DNA of 64,000 nt from Lepturacanthus savala (Eukaryota > Chordata > Actinopteri > Scombriformes > Trichiuridae): NCBI GenBank assembly GCA_030544235.1, contig CM060462.1, positions 2,467,501 to 2,531,500 on the forward strand, read 5' to 3'. Both the position numbers and the translations under genes were made by a program. This document shows, piece after piece, positions 35,784-49,330 of this stretch. Positions within the stretch are counted from its first letter, which is position 1. Every line of letters starts with the position of its first letter. The notes below the pieces were generated by a model. The model searched no databases. It saw only the letters and a list, made by a program, of their open reading frames with translations, and was not told the DNA's origin.

Positions 35784-36444
35784 TTAAAGGAGAATTTAGG
35801 CATTTTTCAACATTAACTTTTAAACTTTAACTTTTTTCCTTCAATAAAATTCTACATTTGCTCCAGGATTAATTAGGCAAAAACCACCTGCTCACTCCAC
35901 AGCCAGATGAATGCAATGCATCCCCCAATGTTTTTAGTTTCTATAAGTAATATTTCTCACACTTGTCAGGCTCTTTGTTGTTATCATAATGTTACATTCA
36001 CACCAAAAGACACAAACATTTCTTCCAAACTTTAGTGCAGCTCCTATTCTCCACCAGAATGAGATGAAAAGATGAATCCAGTTTCCAAGTTCCAAAAATA
36101 AACTGTAGTGTTAAACTGTGTGTGTGACTTGTGACTCTTTACTTTGGACATATGAGAAAACACAGCTACTTCTCAAGAGACTCTCGCGAGCCTTCTCTAC
36201 TTGTATCTGCCCTCTGATAACAATAATGAGCCTGACGAATGTGAAAATCATTGTTTATAGAGGCCCAAAACAGCAGGGGATGCATGTCCTGTCCACCTCC
36301 ATTATAGCATGTCGGCTGTGGATTGAGCAGTTGGTTCTTGCTCAATACTGGAGCAAATTGAGAATTTCATTCTTAGATCACTCTAATAGACACTTAGAGT
36401 TGAGAAAATAGGGTCCAGGTTGGGAAATGCCAACATTCTCTTAT
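35784..36444. mobile_element. TTAA-ended MITE, copy A
   Basis: Left end TTAAAGGAGAATTTAGGCAT; right end gccaacattctcttat, whose complement ATAAGAGAATGTTGGC aligns with it. The interior shares long blocks with the element at 59330-59935: cttgtcaggctctttgttgt, attgtttatagaggcccaaa, attatagcatgtcggctgtg, atcactctaatagacactta and gggtccaggtt. The right TTAA is degenerate. It has no coding capacity. The 97-codon plus frame at 36118-36411 is inside the repeat and has a counterpart frame in copy B, so that frame is not evidence for a gene. Confidence 0.7.
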
Positions 36445-36873
36445 GGTGCACATAGCACTGTGACACACATTATACAGTTTGCTTAGAAAAACACAGACCA
36501 CCACTCTCTTTGTCTTCTTGCCATTATAAACACTCTTGATATCTTTTGTTTGGCTGTCGTTAATCCACTTGAATAATGATTACAGTAAATTGGGTCACAG
36601 CAAGCTGTGGTTAGACAAAAGCCCAGGAATGAATGCCACTGAGGAGCACTATTACGTCCAATTCAGATACTGTACAGGCCAGTTATGTTGTAAGTGCTTA
36701 CAGTGGATTTTATAAATTAACTGGCTCATTTCGAGGGGGCAGAAAAAGCTCTTGCTGAGTCAGATGAAATTATAATAGTACCAAATCAGTGGAGCTTTGG
36801 GTCATAATTTATTTTTAGAAAGACAACAGGGAGTTAATTGGTAGCAAATAAACTGCTGCGGCCTCCGAGTTCG
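36445..36873. other. Unannotated sequence
   Basis: Nothing recognised in this 430-bp spacer between two MITE-like elements. Confidence 0.4.
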
Positions 36874-37178
36874 GGTGCTTTCACACCAACAGCAGTGGGT
36901 GCACACCAAGCGGTTCATTAGAACCAAAGGCGCTGAGTGTGGTTCATTTCCGTTTGGGTGAAAGCATCAATCTCACTTGGGTGTCCACTAAATCAAGTTG
37001 ACCAAGACCTTGGTCCACTTGAGTCCACTCCAAATGACAAATTTGGGTGTGGTCCCTCTGGTGTGAACTCAAACTCAGTTCCAAAACGAACTATTCGAGA
37101 TGCATCATAGAAGGTTTTGCAGGTGTAATAGTGAACCATGGTAAAAACCAATTAATCAAACTATTGGTGTGAAGTACC
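36874..37178. mobile_element. MITE with GGTGCTTTCACACC-type ends
   Basis: Left end GGTGCTTTCACACCAAC and right end TTGGTGTGAAGTACC are inverted repeats with one gap and one mismatch. The interior has many 'ggttca', 'gtgtgaa' and 'accaagacct' words, as in a well-known fish element family with these ends. There is no coding capacity. I could not read a target duplication. Confidence 0.65.
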
Positions 37179-37529
37179 TGTAGTATGTGTTTATGGTATT
37201 GTAAGTTTTACTAATGGAGGGAGATGAAACATTATCTTTTCCATCGTGAAAGATTTCGGTTGGTATTCTTTTTCTGAAATCACAAATGGCTTAAATGTCC
37301 ACATGTATTTTGGAAACCACTAGATCTACCAGATATATGAGGGATATAGAGCTGATGTGCGAGATATGAAAGCCTTATGAAGGCATGTAGAGCTGCAGGT
37401 TATTAAAGCATGGTGCTCAGAGTGGGATGATAAAACCATGTTAGTATTCCCAAAAAACACAAGAGCTCAGCAGCACCATGCTGCAGAGAGCAAATCAAGA
37501 TAATGTCTAATATTTAGAGTTGCATTCAT

Positions 37530-37635
37530 TGCCATCGATATGTAAGTGTGTATGAATGATTAGATGATTAAATATGCAGGTTGGCACCTTACATGATAGC
37601 ATCTGCCATCGGCGTTCAAATATCTGTGAATCGGT
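37530..37635 (+). mobile_element. tRNA-derived SINE, internal fragment
   Basis: The phrases gccatcgatatgtaagtgtg, caggttggcaccttacatga and tagcatctgccatcggcgtt match the body of the common fish SINE that is better preserved at 58258-58488. Head and 3' end are absent. Confidence 0.5.
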
Positions 37636-40600
37636 GCTTGTTTGCATGTTGTGTGAAGTTATTTGAGTGTTGAGGACTAGAACAAAGCTTTATGAATGCA
37701 ATGTAAACATAGACTACTGTTCAATAAAAAGAGCTTGTTCATGTGTCAAATGTTGGAATAGGAAGGGCTAAATATGGGAAGAGGGAGGTGTGTTTGGGAT
37801 GAGAACATAACAGAATATTTTGTGAGAATTAAGCGTATGCATTTTCTATATTCATATTTATTCCCTCTGTACCCTCAATGCAAAAAGTGTGAAAATGCTG
37901 TGGGGAAAAAAAGAAAAGACACCCTTCTCCTGAAGGTTGTGGTGAAGGTTGGTGTCTTTCCTATCAGCAAAAGAACCAGGTCTTGGAGAAGGTGAAGAAA
38001 TGCCTGTCAGGCATGTTTGATGTGTTGAATGCAATCAAGAATTCAATGAAGCTTCTCCTGGGCTCAAGTCAATGCACAGCCTCACTGTGACTGACAGGGG
38101 ATGCCTGGGAGCAGAATAACTGCAGCCTGGACGCAACCAACTGCATCAATAGGATGGCCTACTTAGAGCCTTTGTGTTTTTTGACTACCGTGTGTGAATT
38201 TGCAGCAGGTAACAGTGTGTTCCTAAAGATATGTGGTTTGCAAACAAAGCATCCAATTTCAACCTGGTGAAGGTCAAATGCTTTGACGCAGAGTAGTTTA
38301 CTGGAAAGAAAATAAAAAGATGAAACTACTTATGTAACTTTAAATATGCCCAGATTTCACAAAGTCAATCTCAAGAACATTTGAAGGACTAATATCCTGT
38401 AGTTTATAAAAAGGGGCCAATGTTCTGGTTCAACTCTGCTTCATTCATAATCAAAACTTGATTTCTTTGATTAGATTTCTTTTTCTTTATGTTTGATTTC
38501 TTTGAGTCTTTGATTTATTGTAATGCAGGTACAAGTCAATGGAGAGATGTGCTTTGAAGTTGAAAAGTGAATATAATATACCAAAAAACAAACACCTTGA
38601 TACAAAACCATATTGCAGTCTTTGAGAACAAGTCCTCAACAACAAGCCCACCCTCCACCCACATATCCTGCATATCTCACATACTGTATACGTATATATA
38701 TACTGTATACGTGTGCATAAATGCGGCTTTGGCTACAAATGACATGTTTCTTTCTCTACATTCTACTTTATCCATACAGTAGTTATTTCGAGGTTACCTT
38801 CCTGTCGTGTTTAGGTCAAATCTGGTCCATTTTTAATATTGTGTTTTACATTCAATTGCCTCATAGCTCTATGATATCCTCCACACTCACTTCATTTGAA
38901 CACATGAAGTCAACCTGTGGTGTTCTCAGGCAAAAAAATCCATCATAGGAAATGAGGGAACAGAAGTTGAATCAGAGATAGAGGAGGATGTTTCAGAAAG
39001 AGAGAGTCTATTGTTTTCTTTGGATCAGGACAGACCAGGCAACCAGTACCTTGTTCAAACAGGTTTATCCCTCAAAGTTCAGTTTTTTGGACTAGTGTGA
39101 GTTCTCCAGCATGAAGTACACAATACACTATTTTGGTCTGTAGGCTAATTTTATGCTAAAAGTTCAGCCAAAAGTTATTTATTTTACTAACTGACTAACA
39201 GTAAGTTAGTAAAATAAGGCCAAGACATCATGCAGAGATAATGACTGGACATTGTTGAGGCAGATCAAAACACAGGGAACCAGCAAATTAAACCACAAAC
39301 GTGAACAAGTTTCCTGAATTAAGTGGTTTTACCTGGGAATAGATGTTTAATGACAATCGCCTAAACCAGCAAGTGCAAACAGTGAATATTAATTAGATTT
39401 GTATATGTGTGTGTGTGCAGAAACGTATTTAATTAAGTCTATTCGTCATTGTCGGTGTGTATATATGCCTGTTGGTTTGAGTGCGTTGTCCTTTGGATCA
39501 TTTCCATACAATCTCTTAGGATACACAACGTCGCTAAAGAGAAATAAAGGATTAGCTGGGATTAATGATGTAATCTAAAGCACACTCTTAGCATGCTCTC
39601 TTCTGAGATCATAACCTGTTTTGACCTTTCGTTTCCATTTTCATACGTGTTATGATTTGGAAAATGATATCCTTTTTAAATATTCCTCTTTGTTCCAGAA
39701 TATGCACATTATACAGGTCAATTAATGATAAGTCAAACCTTTAAACTGGAAATAGAATATTAATATGATATAGTTCTTACTTATGTCTTTAAAACTCCAT
39801 TTTTCTAGTGTCGCCTCCCTATTTTTATCTTTAAATTTTGTCCACATACCCGACACAGACCCCATTTAATTACTTTGGCTGTCTGCTGTTTAGCATTAGC
39901 CTAATAGTGCACCCCAGTCTAAAGGAAGCTTGTTGTTGCCCACAGATTTAATGAACCAATGTTTGTTTGGCTTCTCTTACAAACAAACAAATGAGTGCTG
40001 AAGGATGCTGCAGAAAACTGGACTGTTGGTCCTCAGCAGACCAGCAGGACAAGCTACATTCAAGAAACCTGCTACGTTACCATAAGCAATTTAATCATTC
40101 TACATTATTTTATGAAACATCCTTAAGAAACATTCCCACTAGTGCAACGTTGTTCATTTGTTGAACTGAAAATGCTGAAATGATGTTCCCGCCTGGGCCA
40201 GATGTTTTATCCAATGCAGTTTTAATCATACAAAAAAAAAACACCATACCATGTCACATACTTGTTCCCATTATGTCAAATAGCAGATCATATATTGTTG
40301 TATATTTGTGATAGATGAATGGTCTTGGCAGGATAGGAAAACATGACCTAGATACACACGACACACAAGGTACCTAATATTTGGAGCTATATTAGCTGTG
40401 ATGCATTAACATACGGTCATACAAAACTAATCATGGTAAGAATTTAATGGACATTGTATGAGGACTGATTGTTATAATGATTATTGTTGAATTCGGTTTT
40501 AGAATAAAAAGTCTTATAAATAAATTATATCTTATAATATGATATATAATATGATCTTATCATATAATATCATATAACAGTTTTGTGTGCACTTCTACAT

Positions 40601-42561
40601 TGGTACTATAATGCTAATATAGGTGCCACACAAATACCAATTGAAGAAGCAGTTACAGCATCATAGGTCATGGGTAAATACTCTCTGACTGGCCGTGGGT
40701 GTCCATCAAAACTATTTAATATACATGTAGTTCAGTTTCAGTTTAATCCGCCTATTTTTAAAATTTCTTTCAATCTAGTTGGAGAATGCAACCATTTTGA
40801 AGAATGAGACACAGCAGAGGACAAATAACTGAAGAAGAAATGATAAATAATAAACCAGCTCAATAAATGAGCACCTGTTTGGTAGCTATTTGTCTTATTT
40901 AACCCAACAATTTAGTGAATGTCTATGAAGTGGCTCTAAAATCAGAAATGGAGCCATAACCTTCACTTATCTCGCCTGAAACTAGAATAATTCCTTGTCA
41001 TAAAAATGGTTAAGACTAGAGTATCTCCTGCTGCCAAGTCATATCTAAGATCAGTCCTATTTACTGGAGTAGTGAGGAAGATGAACATTGCATGAGAACC
41101 TTATGGGATAGTAATGATGGTTTCAGGTATTAGTCAGATCCCCACATCCTTACCAGGGAAACTGAGTTAACCTCAGTTTGTTAATGCCTCAAAGCCCTTT
41201 AACACAGGCCTCATCACTGATTAACCCTTACATAATAACTACAAAACCTCAACAGGTGCATATTGCCTACAAGGTCATTCAGGTTTAAAATCTTATTTTT
41301 AATCTTAATCAAGGCCATAACACAATTACATCCAGTCACTATAACTATTTATTCCCTAAATGACTTTAAAATTTGCAAAAAATGTCCAAATGCTTAATGT
41401 GCAGTCAAATAAATCCTATAATTCAGAGCAGAACGTCGACAATGTACATAATTACACACTTGTATATGCTGGTGAATGTCACTGTGCATGTTATAAAAAG
41501 TAGTAACACATCATCAGCCCATATTCTCATGAGAATATTGAGTGTTTTCCTTTAGAAATGCATTATGTCAAACATTTGGCTACTTTGAATGCACCATTCC
41601 AACCATTTAAAAAGAATGAGGCAGAGTGCATTTTAATTACAGTGTTCTTCAAAATCCTCTTACACAGAAATGAACTCAACTCGTGAACCCACTCCAGTGA
41701 AATGGTAATTAATGAGAGGGAGTTTAATGGAGTTCCTACAAAATGTGTTTGATGTCAGTGGAGTGTGAAGTAATATACACGTATAAAGTAATAGACAGAA
41801 TGTTTCTTTTTCTTTTACATTATTAAAAATAGTAATTAAGTTATTTTTGTTTAAACTTTCTTGCTCAAATTCTCCAACACATGCTTTCACAGCAGCACAG
41901 AGAGCTTTCTTTCCTGTATTGTTTGCATTAGATGTGTTATATAAATGTGCCATTAATGGTTTTAAAGTAAATCTGAACAGAACAGTCACAGTAAAGGACT
42001 CCTATGGCATGACCTTTTTAATACATCTCTGTAATTGAAGGTGCCATTTTGTTCCAGCAGTGCAGAAGCAGGACATAACAGACATAATGGTCTAATGCTG
42101 CAGTTTTATTACTGCTGCAAATGTAAAATTCATCACAGGAAAACGGCGTTGCTGCAATTATACTTCCAACAGAAAAAAAGAAATCGTAAACTACAATATG
42201 GATGCGGAGGAATCCACGTGTGTGTGTGTGTGTAATCTTCTTATTCATTGTCCTTTTAATTATTTAAATTATTTAAAGCTGCTTTTTTCATTCATTCATA
42301 AATTGCAACTGCTTCTATCTTTTCAGAAGGCGAGTGATGTGTCATCATTCATGCAGGTTGCAATTATCAGGTTAGATTATAAATGTATTTTTAAAACCTT
42401 ATGAACCTGTGGTCAATTATACAAGTATCATGATAACTGTACGTGAGATAGAAGCATTGTGTATCGGTGGAACTTCTACTGTTCAGTGTTCCCATGACAC
42501 AATTCAACGCTGTTCAAAACAACTCTACTACTGTAGAGCAGCGGCCCTCGAATATATATAT
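37636..42561. other. Long unannotated AT-rich stretch
   Basis: Nearly 5 kb without a recognised gene or bordered element. There is a perfect 14-bp hairpin at 39179-39217 (TTATTTTACTAACT, 11-bp loop, AGTTAGTAAAATAA), a duplicated atactgtatacg word at about 38682-38712, and an AT-rich palindromic patch at 40525-40580. A (GT)8 run lies at 42218-42233. Frames up to 109 codons (41660-41989 minus) have no domain. Confidence 0.4.
39179..39217. repeat. Perfect 14-bp inverted repeat
   Basis: Arms 39179-39192 and 39204-39217 are exact complements around an 11-bp loop that itself repeats part of the arm (ctaac/gtaag). No following T-run or other context suggests a role. Confidence 0.9.
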
Positions 42562-42700
42562 AGTCCTCGGGGTCTGGAGCCTGCTGCTTTTCTATCCCAC
42601 CAGGTGGTTAATTGCATTCACCTGTCATCCCAGGTCAAAATCAGCCACAGATTACAAACAGAGTAGAAAGTCAGCAGTACTCTGACCCCCGAGGGACAGG
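42562..42700. mobile_element. Small inverted-repeat element (MITE candidate)
   Basis: The left arm (agtcctcggggtctggagcc, then tgctgcttttctat) is mirrored by the right arm (gtagaaagtcagcagtactc, then tgacccccgagggaca), with about three quarters of bases matching over some 33 positions. The preceding bases cagcggccctcg could be part of an outer terminus interrupted by a short TA run. No target duplication was found. Confidence 0.5.
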
Positions 42701-45700
42701 ATGAGTGCAGCCATGAATACACTCATGTCAAGTCTGAATTGTATCAATGTCATTCATGCAAAGTTTTAGTGAACGTCTTGTGTTCTCGACACCACAACAG
42801 TTTATTTTTATTCTACAGATGTGCGACATTGTAGAAAACATAACATGTAAGGGGGTGACTTTTGATTTAATTTATTTTTAGTAGCTTCTGGATGCTTCAA
42901 TATATGGATGCATGGTCTTATTTGGTTTGATTTACAGAAATAATCCAAAACGGAACAGTTCAGTGACAGCTGGTGAAGACCACAGACTGAGACTGAGTCA
43001 AGACCAGTATGAGTCACACACTCCATGACACACACATGTATATACCAAAGGCTCTATTAAAGCTGATCTGAAAAAACAACAACACATTCTCATAAAAACA
43101 ACCACAGAAAACAAATGAAGATTTATCCATTTTCACCTTAAGTGCTGTATTGACTGTATAAGTGTCCCTCTTGGTAAAATAAGCAAAAATTGATTGCATA
43201 GGTGTTGAAATTTCCCTTTGTTTTCTATGAGCAGTAATGATGTTGATATTCTTGCAGCTGTGGTCTTAAAATAAAATCCAGAGACCTCTTTGATTAGCAC
43301 ATGACCAATAAAACATTGGTCAATTCCAAGACCTTTAAAAAGTGGCATTGATACGGTCCCAAGTCCGACAACAACTACACTCTGTCTGCATTTGGCAACG
43401 TGGAATCTCTTGTTTCCTGCAGCATTCCTCTTGAAATAAGCGCTGTATTATCAGCTTGTATTAAAACTGTAGAAGTTGTCTAATTATACATTCACCGCCG
43501 TGACATACAGTTTGCAGCTTTCATTCCACTTTCATTATTCGGCACAATCAGCACAATCTGTCTCATGGCAGCCTTTTGTTCATAATTACTGCAGCTCCTC
43601 ACACCTCCACTGTCAGCTAAAACCGTCCCAATTAAGAAATGTTTCATCTGTTCTTTTGATATTCATGTGAGTGTGTCCTTTATTCCACTTCATTACAGTG
43701 GTACAGTTTTAATCCATTGTCTTCTATATGAGAGATGTTCCATGAATCCCTACAGTAATATTAAGCCTGACTACTTGTGCCATGTCATTCTGCTTTATTT
43801 GCATATAATGAACCAAACTGTGCATACTCACTTGTTTTTAAGTTACTACAAAAAAAGGAAAGTTTGCACATTGTGGGTGGGTATGTTATGACATTTAAAT
43901 AAAAGCACAAACAAAAAGTATACTATATGTTCCTTCTTAAATTACACCTGAAACTGCATTTTGAGTTTATCTAACGTCCGTATCATGGTGTCTTTCTGGC
44001 ATATACTGTATATATGAATGGGACAAAACATCAAGAGGAATTTGGTTCGATGATTGATGAGTGGATGTGTCTTTAATCTTTTTTATGTGCAGGATGAATC
44101 ATGCAACTTACATTCATCTTACATTCTACTGTGAAGGACCATTCGTCTTGACAGTTTCTAATTTTGGCTGCATAAATGCACACTGCACACAAGTAACAGT
44201 ACTGTTACATTACATGTATTGTTAACCAGTACCTGGTCTAATATCAGGTTGGATGTGCCACTACTCTATTGAGCATAAGTAACAGATACATATATAACAG
44301 GATGCTGAAGGAACACAATAAGAGGTTGCTTAGCAACGGTGGACTACTTGTTTCACAGGGCCTAAATTAATTTGTTAAAAAAATATATATATATTTTGCC
44401 TAATGCACTTCCTTGCATGTTGCACAGAAAGAACAAACACACTGTCCTAAAGTTCCATAGATCATTTTTTGCATGCACGGATTGTGTCATCCACACAGGT
44501 GAATGATTGATAACTTGCTAATCTGAATTGTATTGAGATATTCTATACAATCGGGTTTTGAGATGAGGCGTGATGTGATGTTCTCCATCCCACCTCTCTG
44601 CTCCCTGGGAGCTGTAGCGATGCCTTATTCTGTCAGGAAGACGATGGCCACTGGGGCTTAACAGCGGGTAGGCATATACTTCTGTTTATTTCACAGTGCT
44701 GATGCTCAGTACCTCTCAATAGGTGATAAAGGACTTGTGGAGAATTCCTGCTCGTGTAAACCCTGTGGGCTTCATCGCTAATAAGACCAGTCACCACCCG
44801 CATGTTTGGAATACTTAAATATCTGCTGCTTTCACTGCTTGCTGATGCTGGTCAGTAATGGTGTATATGAATAAGTGTCCGGGTGTGTCTGTTCATTTGA
44901 TGCAACAAGAGAAGTTAAAAAAAATGCATTTGTTTTAAACAACGGGCTGTTAGGATAAATTCATTGAGTAGTTGAACAGAGTGATAGTTGCATATCTCTG
45001 TCTTATAAGTTTTACATGGCTGACAGGGAATGAATAAAGAAGGATCAATGAAGTATTATAGCTCAATGGAACCAGGATCCAGTCTCAATGAACAGTTCTG
45101 CAAGGTGTGTTTTTTATGTCCAATGGAAGCATCTGTACTAAAATAATTGTCATAGTAGTTCAGTATGTTATAATACTTGTTTTTAATCACTGAATACATT
45201 TGAGAGAATTATGTTTTTGTTTATCAGTGGGGAGCAAATTTCATTTACTTTTGGTGGATTAATAGTAAAGTATATTTGGCAATGTGCATTTCAAATTTTA
45301 AAAAAGAAAAGTGACAATTTAATAAAATAACGGAACATTAGATGGTATTAACTCAATAATATTAAAAGCTTTATCTTAATACATTTTGTGGAGTATAAAG
45401 TAGGCTGAAATATTTCACTCTGAAATGTTGAAATCTTGAGTTAATGTGCTTAAATATGTTTCACCACTGACTATAACCGAATTCAAACCACAACTGTTGA
45501 GGTGGTGCTACAGAGAATACAACGCTAAGAGGAGGGAAACATATTATAGGGGGAGAACAAACATCCAACAGCACTGTTTGCCTCAGAGCCTGTGAAATCC
45601 TAATCAACAGCACTTTGGAAATAAGCGATAAGAAAGCAGCATGTTTTCTTAAATTAAATTGTCACAATTGATGTACACACATGCATACATACAGGGAGAG

Positions 45701-46974
45701 AGGGCGACCACAGGGACAATAGCAGCAGAGAATCACTGGTCACAGATGCACAGAAAGAAGGAGAAAGGTGTTGAACAGTCAGGTGCTGAGCGAAGCTTTG
45801 CTGCGTGTCCATGTCATGTGTGTTTTAACCGTAACAACCACTCAGAAACCATCACCAAAGCTGGAGCAGCAGCTGTCCCAGCTGAGAAAAGAAGTGATGA
45901 GTCTTAAGGCGACGAGCAGGGACTTCGATTCTCAATCACAGAGATGAAATTCGACATCTTTGGTGGTAGAGAAAGACGTGAGGAGGGCAGCCGCCTGAAT
46001 ACATTTGTTGCAGATTTATTAAAGAAAATGCTGAAGCTGGACATATAATAATCCTACAATAGACAAGATGAAGGACAGAAAAAATGATGCAGGAAGTGAT
46101 GATGTGTCGAACGAGTCGATTCAAAGAGCCGACTGACGTCCATCTGCAAGCTGTTCTTTTTTTCAATCAGTGGATTTAGTGTTTTAACACAAACTTGGCC
46201 GATTTAGCTGAATTACAAAAGGTGTAAGTGGTAAAATGGAGAGCCGTTTGGGAGCCGGCTCTTCTTATTGAGCTGAGCCAAATGATGCGACTCACTAAAA
46301 ACACATGAAATTCCCTTCACTACCAGAAAGCATCTATCGCAAAATCACATTTATGAACAAGGTGATAGGATCCGGGAGTTTCCTGACTGCACAGTCGGCA
46401 GCCCAGCAGAGGGCTGCAATCAAGTGGGCGACGCAACCACTAGGACAGTACGAGGGAGGGGTCGTGGTGCCCCAGCCAAGCTGAAGATAACAATGCAGGA
46501 TGGTGTGAAAAGAAGCTTTAAACATTCACGTGTCACCTTGGCGTGGTTAGTAGGAATAAGACGCTGACCTGACTGACAGCAGAGACATTCAAATATCTGG
46601 GGAAACATTGCAGTTATTGTGTTTTCTCCTGTCAGCTAATGTTAATTGAAGCCATCTGAACTAGATAATAGATGCTCTATCGCTGTCTCACTAGACAATA
46701 TGTCACTAACACTGTCTATTAACAAGAGATCGATTTGTATTGTAATGCATATGCAGACTTTAAATTCATTTTATATATAATTTTTATGTTCACTCGCTGT
46801 CTACATGCACACAATGAAAAGGTCTCTTGAGTTAAGATGTTGTAGCTGTTAAGTTAAAGTGTTATTAATGATTGCTCTCCCTTCATCTAATCAACATTGT
46901 CTGAAATAGACAACATTCATTATAGTGTTATAATTCTTTCCCTCGGTAATGGCCCCCCACAGATGGGAGAGTAG
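42701..46974. other. Long unannotated stretch
   Basis: No gene is recognised. Near 45830-45960 one plus frame reads KLEQQLSQLRKEVMSLKA, a coiled-coil-like segment, followed by a stop; it may be a transposon relic. The stretch 46108-46290 holds agagccgac and gagccggctctt words typical of an old fish repeat, without readable borders. Confidence 0.4.
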
Positions 46975-47152
46975 AACAACGGAATTTATAAGCTGGAATG
47001 TGAGGGGACTGAAGTATTAAGTTAGGTGTTTTCCTTGATGAAACCTAATATTCCCACAGGAAACACTGTTAGATATAACTTCAGATATCTCCAGAATACA
47101 AAGAGGATGCATGTCACAGGTCTTCCATTCCGTATTGAACTCTAAGGGTCAT
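46975..47152 (+). mobile_element. L1 endonuclease domain, 5' part
   Basis: In one frame starting at 46985 the translation shows the N-terminal endonuclease signature of an L1 ORF2 protein: FISWNVRGLK, then PQETLLDI at the position of the conserved LQET-H block, then SQVFHSVLNSKGH. Three in-frame stops lie between the first two blocks, so the copy is dead. The frame stops abruptly at 47152 and resumes at 48923 (see the two following entries). Confidence 0.82.
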
Positions 47153-48917
47153 ATGTGCAAATAAATGTACAAACCGATCTATTAAAGGTGTGCACAGTGG
47201 ATTGTGTCTTTCAAGTGTGCAAAATAACACGAGTTATCCAGTTAGTACTTTTGGGTCAATGAATATGCAAGATGGGGCATTTACACGCTATTATGCAAAA
47301 TACTGGGAGGAGAAAATGTAACTAGATTAATAAAGCACATGGACTGTGATCTGCAAAGCGTGAACGTAATTTCTGTGATGGAGACTGTGTCTGAATTTGC
47401 AAACAGCACCATGGAGACATACAGGCACAATGAAAACATTTTGGATTCTATCAATATGCTTTCTTACAGTCCTGGGGCCCATTATAAAAAACAACAACAA
47501 AAAAAGGTGGAATAAAAAGTGTCTGGAACTACTGGCTGTCAATATAACTTGTGTCAAAAACGCTTTTTCTTTGGAAGAAAAAATTTCAAAGCAAGCCAAT
47601 AATAATCTATAACAACATCTTCGGTGTACCTAATAAAATAAGAAATAACTGTAGTGATTCAAAGAGAAAGTCACTATCTTCTCATTTCTCTCCATTTGCT
47701 TCCTGAGTCTGGCAACAAAACAAATCCTTCACAGGATAATGATCAGCTTTCAAAATAAAAGAAATAATTCCACAAACAGAACTCTTACAAGAACAATTAA
47801 CAATAATGTAGGTGATATAGTGTCTTTGGAAAAACTTATGAAAAAATCATTTCATACAGGGAAAAGTTGCGGAGGACGTCAGTCCTGTCTATGACTCTTT
47901 GGGAGGCAGCATCCACCTGTTTACTGATGGTGATTATGTGATTACCAGCAAAAAGCTGCATGTCAGTCTGGGCCCCCAGGAGGACGAGGCCCGTTACAAA
48001 TCGAAAGAGTGAAATATACCCAAGGCCGCTGCTGCTCACAGTATCTGCTGTTCACAGCTGCTTTAGACTGGATGCAAAATTCTACTGCAATTTAGTCTGG
48101 ACACCAAGAAGCCAATGTTGTCCCTCAGTCAGGGAGCCAATCACAGAACGGGGAAGGGACAAAATCCAACATGGCAGCATATGGTAATTTACCTTTTGTT
48201 GCAGGCTTAGAAAGTCAGTCAGTCATTTTCTATACCTGCTTATTCCTCATTAAGGGATCTGCTGGAGCCTATCCAAGGCAGGGATGCACCCCAGATGGTC
48301 GCCAGCCAATCGTGGGGCACACACACCATTCACTCACACACTCACAGTTTAATTAATTGGCAATTTAGAGTCTCCAATTAACCTCAGCATGTTTTTGGAC
48401 TGTAGGAGGAAGCCGGAGTACCCGGTGAAAACCCACGCAGACACAGGGAGAACATGCAAACTCCACACAGAAAGGTCCCAGACCCAGGACCAAGGAGGTC
48501 TTGAACCTGCGACCTTCTTGCAGCGTTACCCCTGCCTCACCGTGTCGCCCGTCTTAGAAAGTGTCCTCAGTAATTTAGATCAAGTTTATTTTGAAAAAAA
48601 ACAGCAATTAACACTATTTCATAGTCATTGGGTATCAGGTATATCAGGGTATGTTTGATACAATGGAGACATTTGATAGACAGTCTACACTGAGACAAGG
48701 TCTGGTGTTAACCAGGCTAGTGAAGTGTTTCATCACTGCAGGACTGATATGTTGATAGATCTGCCACAGCACAGTGCAGTTACACACAGCCACTCACTGT
48801 GTTTACCTTCATTAAATCATTTAAGGCTGCTACAGTATAACCACACACAACAGACTGGTTGGTTAAAGGTATATTCAGCTTTTCATGAAGGAGATGTTGG
48901 GTCTTTATTTACAATCT
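47153..48917. mobile_element. 1.77-kb insertion inside the L1 relic, class unknown
   Basis: GTCAT stands at 47148-47152 and again at 48918-48922, and the L1 reading frame continues in phase if the 1765 bases between plus one GTCAT are ignored. This marks the interval as an insertion with a 5-bp target duplication. It begins atgtgcaaataaatg and ends ctttatttacaatct; the complement of the end (AGATTGTAAATAAAG) resembles the start only weakly. No TG...CA borders and no known transposase or reverse transcriptase are visible. It has itself been hit by a V-SINE (48216-48552). Without the SINE it is about 1.4 kb. Confidence 0.65.
48206..48562 (-). mobile_element. V-SINE nested in the insertion
   Basis: The SINE body is about 48216-48552, in minus orientation, from the tail (cattttctatacctgcttat) to the tRNA-like head (cctcaccgtgtcgcccg). 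CTTAGAAAGT at 48206-48215 and 48553-48562 is an exact 10-bp target duplication. It keeps the central block (aacatgcaaactccacacag). Being inside the 1.77-kb insertion, it is younger than that insertion. The frames at 48171-48356 and 48389-48658 are repeat-derived. Confidence 0.92.
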
Positions 48918-48922
48918 GTCAT

Positions 48923-49330
48923 GGAACTGCTATCCTAATTGGGATAAAATGTACAATTCATATTCTCAAAGGTAGTAGCTGACACAAATTGATGCTTTAT
49001 TATTGTCCGGGGCAGACTGTATAATTTACCAGTAGTCCTAGTTCACATCTATTCTTCATGAAGCTGTTTGGCTGCTTCCCAAAGCTGGACACGCAACCCC
49101 TGATACTGGGAGGAGATTTTAAGACTGTTTCGCAGCTTCCCCTTGAACATGCCAAATTTTCATTAGACCCCCCCTATCTGAAGCAATTCACATTATAGAG
49201 GCCTTCTGCTCGTCCACATGGAGATTTAAAATTCCATCATCGAAGGAATTCCCCTTTCATTCTGCTGCTCACAGGATATATATAATACTCGCAACTATAA
49301 ACACTGGACTCCTCTCATCAGTGACAATAG
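48923..49330 (+). mobile_element. L1 endonuclease domain, 3' part
   Basis: Continues the L1 relic after the insertion. GTAILIGIKCTIHILKGSS corresponds to the block after the NSK-x-x-G position. FFMKLFGCFPKLDTQPLILG then GDFKTV carries the conserved LGGDFN motif. After frameshifts, WRFKIPSSKEFPFHSAAH and LLSSVT mark the end of the endonuclease domain near 49327. The catalytic histidine block beyond is not recognised, nor any reverse transcriptase. Confidence 0.82.

Noticed and set aside
45831..45960. Coiled-coil-like frame KLEQQLSQLRKEVMSLKA
   Set aside because: Short, quickly interrupted by stops, and no flanking element parts identify it.
46108..46290. agagccgac / gagccggctctt words suggesting an old inverted-repeat element
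   Set aside because: Family resemblance only; arms do not align well and no borders are readable.
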